From NCBI RefSeq assembly GCF_023155275.1, contig NZ_JALMUV010000004.1:186001-250000 (forward strand): DNA of 64,000 nt. The letters are read 5' to 3'. This DNA is from Streptomyces rhizoryzae. Its GTDB lineage: Bacteria; Actinomycetota; Actinomycetes; Streptomycetales; Streptomycetaceae. Below, piece by piece: positions 24,655 to 32,899 of the stretch. Every line of letters begins with the position of its first letter. The first letter of the stretch is position 1. The notes under the pieces were generated by a model. The model saw only the letters and a list, made by a program, of their open reading frames with translations, searched no databases and was not told the DNA's origin. Made by a program: the position numbers and the translations under genes.

Positions 24655-24921
24655 TCAGTCCCGGGAGTTGCCGAAGAGCAGCCGGTAGAGAATGAGCAGG
24701 ACCAGGGCGCCGGCGATGGCCGCGATCCAGGTGGCGACGTCGAAGAAGTCGTGGGCCACCGGCCGGTGCAGGAACTTCGCGGACAGCCAGCCGCCGATGA
24801 ACGACCCGGCGATCCCGATGAGCGTGGTGCCCACCAGCCCGCCCGGGTCGCGTCCGGGAAGCAGGAACTTGGCTATCGCCCCGGCCAGGAGCCCGAGCAC
24901 GATCCAGCTGATGATGCCCAC
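24655..24921 (-). CDS. GlsB/YeaQ/YmgE-type small membrane protein
   Basis: 88 residues with three hydrophobic helices: [40 protein letters not shown] and [19 protein letters not shown]. The pattern [18 protein letters not shown] is the family signature of the transglycosylase-associated group. These proteins are stress-induced in many bacteria; their biochemical role is not established and the transglycosylase name is historical. Start GTG 24921 has AGAGGA six bases upstream. The dyad at 24966-24981 lies in its promoter region. Confidence 0.85.
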   Translation of the reverse strand: MGIISWIVLGLLAGAIAKFLLPGRDPGGLVGTTLIGIAGSFIGGWLSAKFLHRPVAHDFFDVATWIAAIAGALVLLILYRLLFGNSRD

Positions 24922-24965
24922 GGGACATCCTCTCCTCGTCGTCGGTTACGGAAGTCGTCCGGAAA

Positions 24966-24981
24966 TCTACATCACTGTAGA
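24966..24981. promoter_or_regulatory. Perfect dyad TCTACA-TCAC-TGTAGA, likely operator
   Basis: The two 6-base arms are exact complements with a 4-base spacer, 45 bases upstream of the small membrane protein start and 73 bases before the alcohol dehydrogenase start. The same arms and spacing occur at 1741-1756 near the DUF347 gene. The divergent position means one protein could regulate both genes. Confidence 0.6.
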
Positions 24982-25054
24982 AGTTGGCCGGGTGCGATCA
25001 GGCCAGGCCGGCGCCGCGTTTGCCCCGGTGGCGGGCGGGCGTGACGCTGGGGGT

Positions 25055-26113
25055 ATGGCGTCCGCCGCGCACCCGGAGACGCTGTCCGGGTGGGCCGTCG
25101 AGCGGCCGGGGCCGATGGCCACCGGGCCGCTGGCGGCGGTGCGCCGGCCCGTCCCGGAGCCGGGGCCCGGCGAGCTGCTGGTGAGGGTGGAGGCTTGCGG
25201 TGTGTGTCGTACGGATCTGCATCTCGCTGAGGGTGATCTTCCGCCGCACCGGCCGGCCACCGTACCGGGACACGAGATCGTCGGGCGGGTGGCGGCCACG
25301 GGTCCGCAGGTGACGCTCTTCGCCCCCGGCGACCGGGTGGGCGGTGCCTGGCTGCGCGGCACCTGCGGGGAGTGCCGCTACTGCCGGGCCGGCGCGGAGA
25401 ACCTCTGTCCCGCCTCGCGGTACACCGGCTGGGACGCCGACGGCGGCTTCGCCGACCTGACGCTGCTGCCGGCCGACTACGCCTACCCGCTGCCGGAGTC
25501 GGAGCGCGCCGCGGCGCTGGCGCCGCTGCTGTGCGCCGGGATCATCGGCTACCGCGCGCTGCGCCGCAGCGCGCTGCCGCCGGGCGGCCGGCTGGGCCTG
25601 TACGGCTTCGGCGGCTCGGCGCACCTGGCGGCCCAGGTCGCGCTGGCCGAGGGCGCACGGGTGCATGTGCTGACCCGCTCCGCGCGCGCCCGCGAACTGG
25701 CCCGCGAACTGGGCGCGGTGAGCGTCGGGGACGCCTACGACCGCCCGCCCGAGCCGCTGGACTCGGCGATCCTCTTCGCACCGGTCGGGGACCTGGTGCC
25801 GGTGGCGCTGGCCGCGCTGGACCGCTCCGGGACGCTGGCGGTCGCCGGGATCCACCTCACCGACATCCCGCCGCTGGTGTACCGGGACCACCTCTTCCAG
25901 GAGCGGAACCTGCGCAGCGTGACGGCCAACACCCGGCAGGACGGGCGGGAGTTCCTGGAGACCGCGGCGCGGATCGGGATCCGGGTCACGGTCAGCCCGT
26001 ACCCGCTCGGCCGGGCGCCGCAGGCGCTCGCGGACCTGGCGGGCGACCGGGTGCAGGGGGCCGCCGTCCTGCTGCCCGACGCGGATTTCGGGCGGGAGTT
26101 CAGTGCGCCGTGA
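25055..26113 (+). CDS. Zinc-dependent alcohol dehydrogenase (MDR family)
   Basis: 352 residues. Catalytic zinc ligands are in [14 protein letters not shown] and [13 protein letters not shown]; the structural zinc site [15 protein letters not shown] has four cysteines. The Rossmann region begins at [20 protein letters not shown], with an unusual GFGGSA loop, and [14 protein letters not shown]. It matches the AdhA-like group of zinc alcohol dehydrogenases, which oxidise primary alcohols or reduce aldehydes with NAD(P)H. ATG 25055 has GGGGG one base upstream, tight; a slightly different start cannot be excluded. It ends 14 bases inside the convergent MmcQ-like gene. Confidence 0.85.
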   Translation: MASAAHPETLSGWAVERPGPMATGPLAAVRRPVPEPGPGELLVRVEACGVCRTDLHLAEGDLPPHRPATVPGHEIVGRVAATGPQVTLFAPGDRVGGAWLRGTCGECRYCRAGAENLCPASRYTGWDADGGFADLTLLPADYAYPLPESERAAALAPLLCAGIIGYRALRRSALPPGGRLGLYGFGGSAHLAAQVALAEGARVHVLTRSARARELARELGAVSVGDAYDRPPEPLDSAILFAPVGDLVPVALAALDRSGTLAVAGIHLTDIPPLVYRDHLFQERNLRSVTANTRQDGREFLETAARIGIRVTVSPYPLGRAPQALADLAGDRVQGAAVLLPDADFGREFSAP

Positions 26114-26474
26114 GGTACTCCGCGACGAGGTCGGCGGGGGCCGCCTGCCGCCAGGAGTCGACCAGGATGTCGCGGAGTTCGTCCAGGTCGTCGAGGGCGG
26201 CCAGGCGCACCCGCACCCAGTGCGAGCCGGCCTCGTGGGGCGGGACCCAGAACTTCTCCGGCTCGGCGGCGATCAGCTCGCCGCGTTCGAGGATCGGGCA
26301 GCGCACCGCGACGGAGGTCTCGTCGTCCGGCACGGTGAGGAACATCTTCCCGGCGACCCGGAAGGTGGGCATGCTCCAGGCTTCCTTCTCCACCGTCCCC
26401 GGGAGGGCGAGGGCGATGCGGCGGACGTCGGCGGAGTCGGCGGCCGGCCCGGAGCCGGAGGCGGTGGTGGTCAC
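26100..26474 (-). CDS. MmcQ/YjbR-family protein
   Basis: 124 residues. After a short linker come [55 protein letters not shown] and [18 protein letters not shown], the typical order of the small alpha/beta MmcQ/YjbR fold, a possible DNA-binding fold of unknown role. GTG 26474 follows a TACCCT -10-like box by six bases with no ribosome site, so the transcript is probably leaderless; an upstream GTG at 26522 would add 16 residues. It overlaps the alcohol dehydrogenase gene end by 14 bases. Confidence 0.8.
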   Translation of the reverse strand: MTTTASGSGPAADSADVRRIALALPGTVEKEAWSMPTFRVAGKMFLTVPDDETSVAVRCPILERGELIAAEPEKFWVPPHEAGSHWVRVRLAALDDLDELRDILVDSWRQAAPADLVAEYLTAH

Positions 26475-26547
26475 CTGACCAGGGTACGGTGCGGTGATCG
26501 CCGGCGGGAACGGTACGGGCACCCGGGCCGGGCCCGGTGCCCGCGGC

Positions 26548-28008
26548 TCACCAGGGGGACGGGGCGTAGTCCTTGAGGAAGCAGCCGTGCAGGTCCTCGC
26601 CCCGTTCGCCGCGGACGATCGGGTCGTAGACCCGGGCGGCGCCGTCCACGAGGTCGAGCGGGGCGTGGAAGCCCTCCTCCGCCAGGCGCATCTTGGCCGG
26701 GTGCGGGCGCTCGTCGGTGATCCAGCCGGTGTCGACCGCGGTCATCAGGATGCCGTCGGTCTCCAGCATCTCCCGGGCGCTGGTGCGGGTGAGCATGTTG
26801 AGCGCGGCCTTGGCCATATTGGTGTGCGGGTGGCCGGGACCCTTGTAGCCGCGGCTGAACTGGCCCTCCATCGCGGAGACGTTGACGACGTACTTGCGCC
26901 GGGCCGGGGACGCGGCGAGCGCCGGGCGCAACTTGCTGACCAGGAGGAACGGGGCGGTCATATTGCAGAGCTGGACCTCCAGCAGCTCCACCGGATCGAC
27001 CTCGTCCACCGTGTGGATCCAGCTGTTGGTGGCGTGCAGGTCGGGCACCAGGCCGCCGGCGTCGATCGCGGTGCCCGCCTCGATCCGGGCCGGCGAGGCG
27101 GAGCCGCTGGTCAGCGCGAGGGCGGTGAGGTCCTGCGCGGTCAGCCCGTGCGGGCCGGCGGACGGCGCCGCGGGGAGCGCGGGGGCGCCGCTGCCGAAGT
27201 GGCCCAGGACCACGGAGGCGGGCAGCTCCCCGGCGGGCAGCGGCGCGGACTCGGCCTCCACCAGCTTGCGGTACGCCTCGGGCGAGCGGCGGACGGTCTG
27301 CGCGGCGTTGTTGATCAGGATGTCCAGCGGGCCCTCGGCGCGCACCGTGTCGGCGAGGGCGAGGACCTGCGAGGGGTCGCGCAGGTCGATGCCGACGATC
27401 TTCAGGCGGTGCAGCCACTCCGCGCTGTCCGGCATCGCCGTGAAGCGCCGGATCGCGTCGTGCGGGAAGCGGGTGGTGATCGTGGTGTGGGCGCCGTCCC
27501 GCAGCAGCCGCAGCGCGATGTACATGCCGATCTTGGCGCGGCCGCCGGTGAGCAGCGCGCGCCGGCCGGTGAGGTCGGTGCGGGCGTCCCGGCGGGCCCG
27601 GTTCTCGGCCGCGCAGGAGGGGCACAGCTGGTGGTAGAAGGCGTCGACCTCGACGTAGCGGTCCTTGCAGACGTAGCAGCAACGGGGGCGCTCCAGGATG
27701 CCGGCCAGCTCGGTGGTGACCGAGCTGGCCAGGGCGCGGCCCAGGGTCTCGTCGTCGATCCGGTCGGCGGCGCCGGTGGCGGTGGCCTCGGTGACCGCCT
27801 TGTCGTGGGCGGTCTTGGCGGCCCGGCGCTCCTGCCGGCGGCGCCGCTTGACCTCGCGGAAGATGCCGGCGGTGGCCCGCCGTATGGCGATCGCGTCGGG
27901 GTGGTCCAGCGGCAGCGCGTCCAGTTCTTCGAGGACGCTCAGGCACACCGCCATCCGCTCCGCGTCGATTCCGGCGCCGCCGGCCCGGCTGTCTTCGGTC
28001 ACCGTCAT
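26548..28008 (-). CDS. SDR-like oxidoreductase with N-terminal zinc-ribbon region
   Basis: 486 residues, much longer than a classical SDR. Residues 1-105 are helical; residues 110-132 hold RPRCCYVCKDRYVE and QLCPSCAAEN, a CxxC...CxxC pair that should bind zinc. A Rossmann domain follows: ALLTGGRAKIGMYIALRLLR, then LDILINNAAQTVRR and VVNVSAMEGQFS. The usual Tyr of the YxxxK motif is replaced: the region reads PHTNMAKAALNML, with Thr396 at the Tyr place and Lys400. Residues about 240-340 are an insert. It lies 85 bases downstream of the adenylation gene on the same strand and may be the last gene of the cluster. Start ATG 28008; a GTG at 28068 is possible. Confidence 0.7.
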   Translation of the reverse strand: MTVTEDSRAGGAGIDAERMAVCLSVLEELDALPLDHPDAIAIRRATAGIFREVKRRRRQERRAAKTAHDKAVTEATATGAADRIDDETLGRALASSVTTELAGILERPRCCYVCKDRYVEVDAFYHQLCPSCAAENRARRDARTDLTGRRALLTGGRAKIGMYIALRLLRDGAHTTITTRFPHDAIRRFTAMPDSAEWLHRLKIVGIDLRDPSQVLALADTVRAEGPLDILINNAAQTVRRSPEAYRKLVEAESAPLPAGELPASVVLGHFGSGAPALPAAPSAGPHGLTAQDLTALALTSGSASPARIEAGTAIDAGGLVPDLHATNSWIHTVDEVDPVELLEVQLCNMTAPFLLVSKLRPALAASPARRKYVVNVSAMEGQFSRGYKGPGHPHTNMAKAALNMLTRTSAREMLETDGILMTAVDTGWITDERPHPAKMRLAEEGFHAPLDLVDGAARVYDPIVRGERGEDLHGCFLKDYAPSPW

Positions 28009-28093
28009 CGCCGCTGCCGCTTTCCTGGATCGTTCGGTCTCTCCAGGCCGGCCGCGTGGGCTGCTCACGGCCTGTTCGAGCTTCGGCGGAACT

Positions 28094-29662
28094 TTACGTA
28101 GCGGCGGGCGGCTGCGCCAAACCGGTGACGGCGAGGACCTCGCCGAGCGCGGCCCGGTCGAGCTTGCCGTTGCGGTTGAGCGGCAGTGCGGGCAGGGCGG
28201 TGAGGGCGGCCGGGACCATGTAGGCGGGGAGGCGGCCGCGCAGGGCGGTGCGCAGCTCGTCGGGGGCCGGGGGCGGGCCGTCGGCGGTGTAGGCGGCGGC
28301 GAGTTCGGTGCCGCCGGGGGTGGGGACGGGCAGGACAGCGGCGTCCAGGACGCCGGGCAGGGCGCGCAGCGCGGCCTCGACCTCGCCCAGTTCCACGCGG
28401 TAGCCGTGCACCTGGATCTGCTGGTCGTCGCGGCCGAGGTGGACCAGCGGCGGGCGCGCGCCGGGGGCGCCGGGCAGGGGCGCGACGCGGTCGCCGGTGC
28501 GGTACCAGTGGGCGTCGGTGAGCGGGGCGGCGGGGTCGTGCGGGGAGCCGTCGGGGGCGAGGAAGCGGCCGGCGTCGTCGGCCGGGTCGAGGTAGCCGGG
28601 GAAGCGCTGGGGGCCGCGGACGCAGAGTTCCTCTCCGTGCAGGCGGAGCTGGAGGCCGGGGTGGAGGGGGCCGATGGGGACGGTGCCGTTGGCGGGCGCG
28701 GGCCAGGCGGCGGGGTCGGCGGGGAGGCGGTAGGTGGTGCAGGTGACGGTCAGCTCGGTCGGGCCGTAGGCGTTCTCCAGGGCGCTGCCGGGGGCGGCCC
28801 GGTGCCAGGCGGCGGCCTGCTGGAGGGTGAGCGGTTCGCCGCAGAACATGCTGTGGCGCAGGGTGGGCATGCTGCCGGGTTTGAGCGCCCGCAGCCGCTG
28901 GGCCAGGGAGATCAGGGAGGGGACGGAGTTCCAGTGGGTCAGGGCGCGGCGGGTGGCGAAGCGGACCGGGGCGAGGAGTTCGCCGCGGGTGGGGACGACG
29001 AGGGTGGCGCCGCTCCCCCATGCGGTGAACATGTCGTGCACCGAGGGGTCGAAGGTCAGGTCGAAGGTCTGCGAGAAGCGGTCGCCGGGGCCGGCGGCGG
29101 TGCGCGGGACGACGTGGCCGAGGTAGGCGCAGATGTTGCGGTGGCGGATCGGGACGCCCTTGGGGACGCCGGTCGAGCCGGAGGTGAACAGGATGTAGGC
29201 CAGGTCGTCGGGGCCGGCCGGGGGGACGTCGGGGGCGGGGGCGGCGGGCAGCGCGGCGAGGTCGCCGTCGGTGAGCGCCAGGACGGGGACGCCGGGGGCA
29301 AGGGCGTCGGCGCCGGCGTCGGCGAGGACCGCGTCGAGGCCGGCGGCGCGGGCGACGGCGGCGTTGCGGCCGGGCGGGAAGCCGGGGCCGAGCGGGACGA
29401 CGGCGGCGCCCAGGCGCTGGACGGCGAGGTAGCCGGCGTAGGCGACGGCGCTGCGGGCGGCCAGCAGCCCGATCCGGCGCGGGGGTGTGCCGGTGCCGAG
29501 CCGGCGCAGCAGGTGGGCGGCGAGCGCGTCGGCGCGGTCGGCGAGTTCGGCGTAGGTGAGGGCGGTGCCGGCGACCTCCAGGGCGGGGCGGTCGCCGTGC
29601 CGGGCGGCGGAGGCGGCGAACCGGTCGGCGAGGGTGCGGGGTGCGGCGGCGGGCGTGGTCAT
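28094..29662 (-). CDS. Free-standing amino-acid adenylation enzyme (possibly prolyl-type)
   Basis: 522 residues, one adenylation domain without a carrier domain. Core motifs: LFTSGSTGVPKGVPIRH (P-loop), FSQTFDLTFDPSVHDMFTAW, ENAYGPTELTVTCT, HWYRTGDRV, GRDDQQIQVHGYRVELGEVE, and NRNGKLDRAAL with the C-terminal catalytic lysine. The stretch FDLTFDPSVHDMF closely resembles the L-proline enzymes of pyrrole pathways (PltF/RedM type), and the Asp that binds the substrate amino group is present. With a discrete carrier protein and acyl-CoA-dehydrogenase-like enzymes in the same operon, loading and desaturation of proline or a similar amino acid is plausible but unproven. ATG 29662 is chosen by alignment; its ribosome site is weak. 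Confidence 0.8.
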   Translation of the reverse strand: MTTPAAAPRTLADRFAASAARHGDRPALEVAGTALTYAELADRADALAAHLLRRLGTGTPPRRIGLLAARSAVAYAGYLAVQRLGAAVVPLGPGFPPGRNAAVARAAGLDAVLADAGADALAPGVPVLALTDGDLAALPAAPAPDVPPAGPDDLAYILFTSGSTGVPKGVPIRHRNICAYLGHVVPRTAAGPGDRFSQTFDLTFDPSVHDMFTAWGSGATLVVPTRGELLAPVRFATRRALTHWNSVPSLISLAQRLRALKPGSMPTLRHSMFCGEPLTLQQAAAWHRAAPGSALENAYGPTELTVTCTTYRLPADPAAWPAPANGTVPIGPLHPGLQLRLHGEELCVRGPQRFPGYLDPADDAGRFLAPDGSPHDPAAPLTDAHWYRTGDRVAPLPGAPGARPPLVHLGRDDQQIQVHGYRVELGEVEAALRALPGVLDAAVLPVPTPGGTELAAAYTADGPPPAPDELRTALRGRLPAYMVPAALTALPALPLNRNGKLDRAALGEVLAVTGLAQPPAAT

Positions 29663-29702
29663 GCGGGCGGTCCGGCTTTCCGTGAGGCGGCGGGCGGCTG
29701 CG

Positions 29703-30332
29703 TCATCCGGTGTGGGCGGTGTAGGCGCAGCTCAGCGGGGTGGTGGAGTGGTCGCGCAGGGCGGTCCAGCGGTAGCCGGCCCAGTGGCCGGTGCGGGCCC
29801 CGGGCGCCACGTCGATGGTCCAGGGGCGGCCGGCCAGCCCGGCGCCGCTGGCCTTGACGCAGGCTTCCTGGGCGGTCCACACCCAGGCGACCTCGGCCGC
29901 GGCCCGCTCGGGGGGCAGCGCGGCGAGCTGCTCGACGTGGCCGGGCAGCAGCCGTCGGGCCAGGGCCGGGCCGACCCGGTCGGCGGGGTGCTGGAGGTCC
30001 ACGCCGACGGCCCGGCCGACGGCGACCCCGGCGGCCACCCCGCCCTCGGTGTGCGAGACGCTGACGCCGACGCCGGGGTGGCCGCGCAGGCCGGGTCTGC
30101 CGCGCGGGCCGGGGGCGATCTCGGCGTCGGCGAGGTCCGGGCGGACCGCGGCGAGGAGCTCCCGCAGCAGTCCGCGGCCGGCGAGGAACTCCCGGGCCCG
30201 CCACTCGGGCAGCGCGGCGGCCCGGCGCAGGTCGTCGCGGTGCCGGCTGGCCGGGGCCGGCCCCGGCCGGCCGCCGCGGCCGGTCGTGGTGGCCACCCAC
30301 ACCCGGTCGGCGACCCGGATCGGCCGGGTCAC
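29703..30332 (-). CDS. Sfp-type 4'-phosphopantetheinyl transferase
   Basis: 209 residues. The PPTase motifs are GVSVSHTEGGVAAGVAVG, VGVDLQHPADRVGP (metal-binding Asp; Gln replaces the usual Glu) and WVWTAQEACVKASGAGL (Gln replaces the common Lys of WxxKEA). It converts apo carrier proteins to the holo form using coenzyme A, and presumably serves the two carrier domains of this locus. GTG 30332 overlaps the stop of the upstream flavoenzyme gene (GTGA). Confidence 0.85.
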   Translation of the reverse strand: MTRPIRVADRVWVATTTGRGGRPGPAPASRHRDDLRRAAALPEWRAREFLAGRGLLRELLAAVRPDLADAEIAPGPRGRPGLRGHPGVGVSVSHTEGGVAAGVAVGRAVGVDLQHPADRVGPALARRLLPGHVEQLAALPPERAAAEVAWVWTAQEACVKASGAGLAGRPWTIDVAPGARTGHWAGYRWTALRDHSTTPLSCAYTAHTG

Positions 30333-31462
30333 GGGAGGGTGCCCGGCCGGGCCAGGGCGTCGAGGACCGAGTCGGCGGCGTCCGCGACGGTGCCCAGGAC
30401 GACCTCCTCGGCGCCGCCGCCGATGGCGAAGAGCGCGGCCTGGGCGCGGAGTTCCTGGATGCCGCCGGTGCGGAAGCCCTCGGCTCCCCAGAGCTGCGCG
30501 CAGGTGTCCAGGACGTGGTGGACGGTGGCGCCGGCGGCGGCCTTGAGGGTGGCGGCGGCCGTCGCGTCGTACCGGTGCGCCACCGCCTGTGCGAAGCCGT
30601 CGGTCAGGGCGTTCAGTTCCTGCACCCGGACCAGGCAGGCGGCGAACCGCTGCCGGACGGGGGGCAGGTCCCACAGGGTGCCGTCCCCGTGCGGCCGGTC
30701 CGCCAGGTGGCGGTGGGTGGCGGCCAGGGCGCGGCGGCAGAGGGCGACGCCCCACTGGGCGCCGGCCAGGCGCTCGGTGGCGATGTGGCGGGCGAAGAGC
30801 GGCAGTCCGAAGCCGGTGCGGCCCAGCAGGTGGTCGGTGCCGAGCCGGACCGCGTCGAGGGTGAGGTGGCCGGTGCCGGCGGCGGCGTAGAGCGCGGTGT
30901 CGGCGGGGCGGACGGTGGCGCCTGGGGCGTCGGCGGGCACCAGGACCCAGGTGAAGTGGGTGAAGTGGCGGCCGGGGCGGTGCCGGGCGAGGACGAGGTG
31001 GTGGGTGGCGGTGGTGGCGTTGGCGATCCACTTCTTGGTGCCGGTGAGGGTCAGTCCGCCGCCGTCGGTGCGGACCTCGGTGCGCAGGGCGGTGAGGTCG
31101 GTGCCGGGGGTCTCGTCGGTGGCGGCCAGGGCGACGGTGCTCCGGCCGGCCAGGGCGCTGTCCAGGGCCTGCCGGGCGGCCGGGTGGCGGCCGGCGGCCA
31201 GGACCGGCAGGGCGGTGGCGAGCTGGACGCTGACCGACAGGGTGGCGGCCAGGCCGAAGCGGGCGTCGACGGCGGCGAGCAGGTCGGCCAGGCCCGCCGG
31301 GTCGGTGCCCGCGCCGGCGCTGCCGTCGCGGTAGGCGCGGCGCAGCAGCCCGGCGCCGCCGAGCGCCGCCCACACCTCGGCGCCGGCCGCGGTGGGCGGC
31401 AGGGCGTCGAGGGCGGCGTAGCCGGCGGGCGGCGCGGTGGCGGCCGGTGGTGTGTCAGGCAA
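30329..31462 (-). CDS. Acyl-CoA dehydrogenase-family flavoenzyme (first of two)
   Basis: About 377 residues. Acyl-CoA dehydrogenase fold: AALGGAGLLRRAYRDG, ALAATDETPGTDLTALRTEV, LTGTKKWIANATTATH (FAD-binding beta domain), and a C-terminal helical domain with ATERLAGAQWGVALCRRALA and WGAEGFRTGGIQELRAQAAL. In pathways with free-standing carriers such enzymes oxidise aminoacyl- or acyl-carrier thioesters. TTG 31462 with GGGGG six bases upstream overlaps the upstream gene by eight bases. An acidic catalytic base could not be fixed from sequence alone. Confidence 0.8.
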   Translation of the reverse strand: MPDTPPAATAPPAGYAALDALPPTAAGAEVWAALGGAGLLRRAYRDGSAGAGTDPAGLADLLAAVDARFGLAATLSVSVQLATALPVLAAGRHPAARQALDSALAGRSTVALAATDETPGTDLTALRTEVRTDGGGLTLTGTKKWIANATTATHHLVLARHRPGRHFTHFTWVLVPADAPGATVRPADTALYAAAGTGHLTLDAVRLGTDHLLGRTGFGLPLFARHIATERLAGAQWGVALCRRALAATHRHLADRPHGDGTLWDLPPVRQRFAACLVRVQELNALTDGFAQAVAHRYDATAAATLKAAAGATVHHVLDTCAQLWGAEGFRTGGIQELRAQAALFAIGGGAEEVVLGTVADAADSVLDALARPGTLP

Positions 31463-32615
31463 AGGTGACCCCCTGGTCGCGGAGCGCCAGCCGGCCGTCG
31501 GCCAGGTGCAGCCGGTCGTTGCTGTAGTTCAGGGCCGCCGAGCGCAGGTCCCGCAGGGCGCGTTCCAGGCCGGTGGGCGAGTCCTGGAGGTAGCCGTGGC
31601 GCAGGCCGAGCGCGGTGACCAGGTCGTCCACCGCGGCGTGGCACTCCTCGGCGGCGGTGATCTTCAGGGCGTTGAGCTGGAGTTGGCGGGCGGGGACGGA
31701 GAGGTCGGCGCCGGACTCCAGGGTGCGCAGGGCCTGCTGGAGCAGGGCGTGCACGGTGTCCAGCCGCTGCCGGGACCGGGAGAGGCGGCAGAGCAGCAGG
31801 TCGGAGCCGAGGTCGAAGCGCTCGCGGCCGGCCGGGCTGCGCAGCAGCCGCAGGACGCGGGAGAGCGCGCCGGCCGCGGTGCCGAGCCAGACCGCGGACC
31901 AGCCGAGGTGGGCGAGCGGCCCGAAGACCTCGGAGGCGATGCGGTGGAAGCCGCCCTGCTCGCCGACGACCTGGTGGCCGGGGACGCGTCCGGACAGGCG
32001 CAGGGCGACGCTGTGGCTGGCCCGCATGCCCATCGGCTGCCAGTCCCCGGAGGGGGTGAGGGCCAGCTGGTCGCGGTGGGCGTAGACGAGGGACACCTCG
32101 CCGGCGGTGGCGTCCTCCCCGGGGCTGCGCATGGTGATCAGGAAGCCGTCGGCGTGCGTCCCGCCGGTGACGATGGGGGCGAACCGCTCGATCACCAAGT
32201 CACCGCCCTCGTCGGCGAGTTGGGCCTCCGCGGTGAGCAGGTGGCCGCCCTTGCCGGCCTCGGTGGTGACCGAGGCGAGGTACAGCTCGCCGGCCGCGAT
32301 CCGGGGCAGCAGCTCCTTGCGCAGCCGCTCGCCGGCGTGCCGGACCAGCGCCTCGGCCTGCTGGCAGTGCATCGCGAAGATCATGCCGACGGACATGTCG
32401 GTACGGCCCAGGGTCTCCGCGGCGGTCACCAGCTCCCGCACGGTGCCGCCGAGTCCGCCGTCCGCGGTGGGGACGAGCAGGCCGAGCAGGCCGGTGCGGC
32501 GCAGCGCGTCCAGTGCCGCCACCGGGAACGCGGCGGCCCGGTCGGTGTGGTCGACGTGCTCCCGCGCGGTCGCGGCGGCCTCGGCCAGCCGCTCCGCCAG
32601 GTCCGGGACGGTCAT
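31455..32615 (-). CDS. Acyl-CoA dehydrogenase-family flavoenzyme (second of two)
   Basis: 386 residues. Features: ALRRTGLLGLLVPTADGGLG, MIFAMHCQQAEALVRHAG, LASVTTEAGKGGHLLTAEA, GDWQPMGMRASHSVALRL and a C-terminal helical domain. It differs from its neighbour at the level of most residues, so the pair is not a recent duplication; they may form a heteromer or catalyse two separate oxidations. ATG 32615 overlaps the stop of the carrier-protein gene (ATGA), a position that supports acting on that carrier. Confidence 0.8.
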   Translation of the reverse strand: MTVPDLAERLAEAAATAREHVDHTDRAAAFPVAALDALRRTGLLGLLVPTADGGLGGTVRELVTAAETLGRTDMSVGMIFAMHCQQAEALVRHAGERLRKELLPRIAAGELYLASVTTEAGKGGHLLTAEAQLADEGGDLVIERFAPIVTGGTHADGFLITMRSPGEDATAGEVSLVYAHRDQLALTPSGDWQPMGMRASHSVALRLSGRVPGHQVVGEQGGFHRIASEVFGPLAHLGWSAVWLGTAAGALSRVLRLLRSPAGRERFDLGSDLLLCRLSRSRQRLDTVHALLQQALRTLESGADLSVPARQLQLNALKITAAEECHAAVDDLVTALGLRHGYLQDSPTGLERALRDLRSAALNYSNDRLHLADGRLALRDQGVTFA

Positions 32616-32866
32616 GCGGTCACCTCGCCGGGGAGCTGGGCGGCGATCACCCGCCAGAGGCTGCCGGCGGTGGCGAAGGTGGTGTCGTTCAGCTCCTCGT
32701 CCGGGAGGGAGATGCCGAAGGTGTCCTCGATGGTGAAGAGCAGCTCGATGGCCTGCATGGAGTCGACGCCGAGCTTGCGCAGGTCGGTGTCGGGGGTGAG
32801 GGCGGGCTCGCCGGGCCCGGCGTGCTTGAGGAACGGGCGGAGCAGTGCGGTGAAGCGGGGGTCCAT
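32612..32866 (-). CDS. Discrete acyl/peptidyl carrier protein
   Basis: 84 residues. The phosphopantetheine site is LRKLGVDSMQAIELLF (Ser36), followed by the acidic recognition helix TIEDTFGISLPDEELNDTTF. The length and helical pattern fit an aminoacyl carrier protein of the kind that pairs with free-standing adenylation and flavin dehydrogenase enzymes. AAGAGG lies six bases before ATG 32866. The stop overlaps the second flavoenzyme start. Confidence 0.9.
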   Translation of the reverse strand: MDPRFTALLRPFLKHAGPGEPALTPDTDLRKLGVDSMQAIELLFTIEDTFGISLPDEELNDTTFATAGSLWRVIAAQLPGEVTA

Positions 32867-32899
32867 GGGGTGCCTCTTCTGGGTGGTGGGGCCTTGGGT

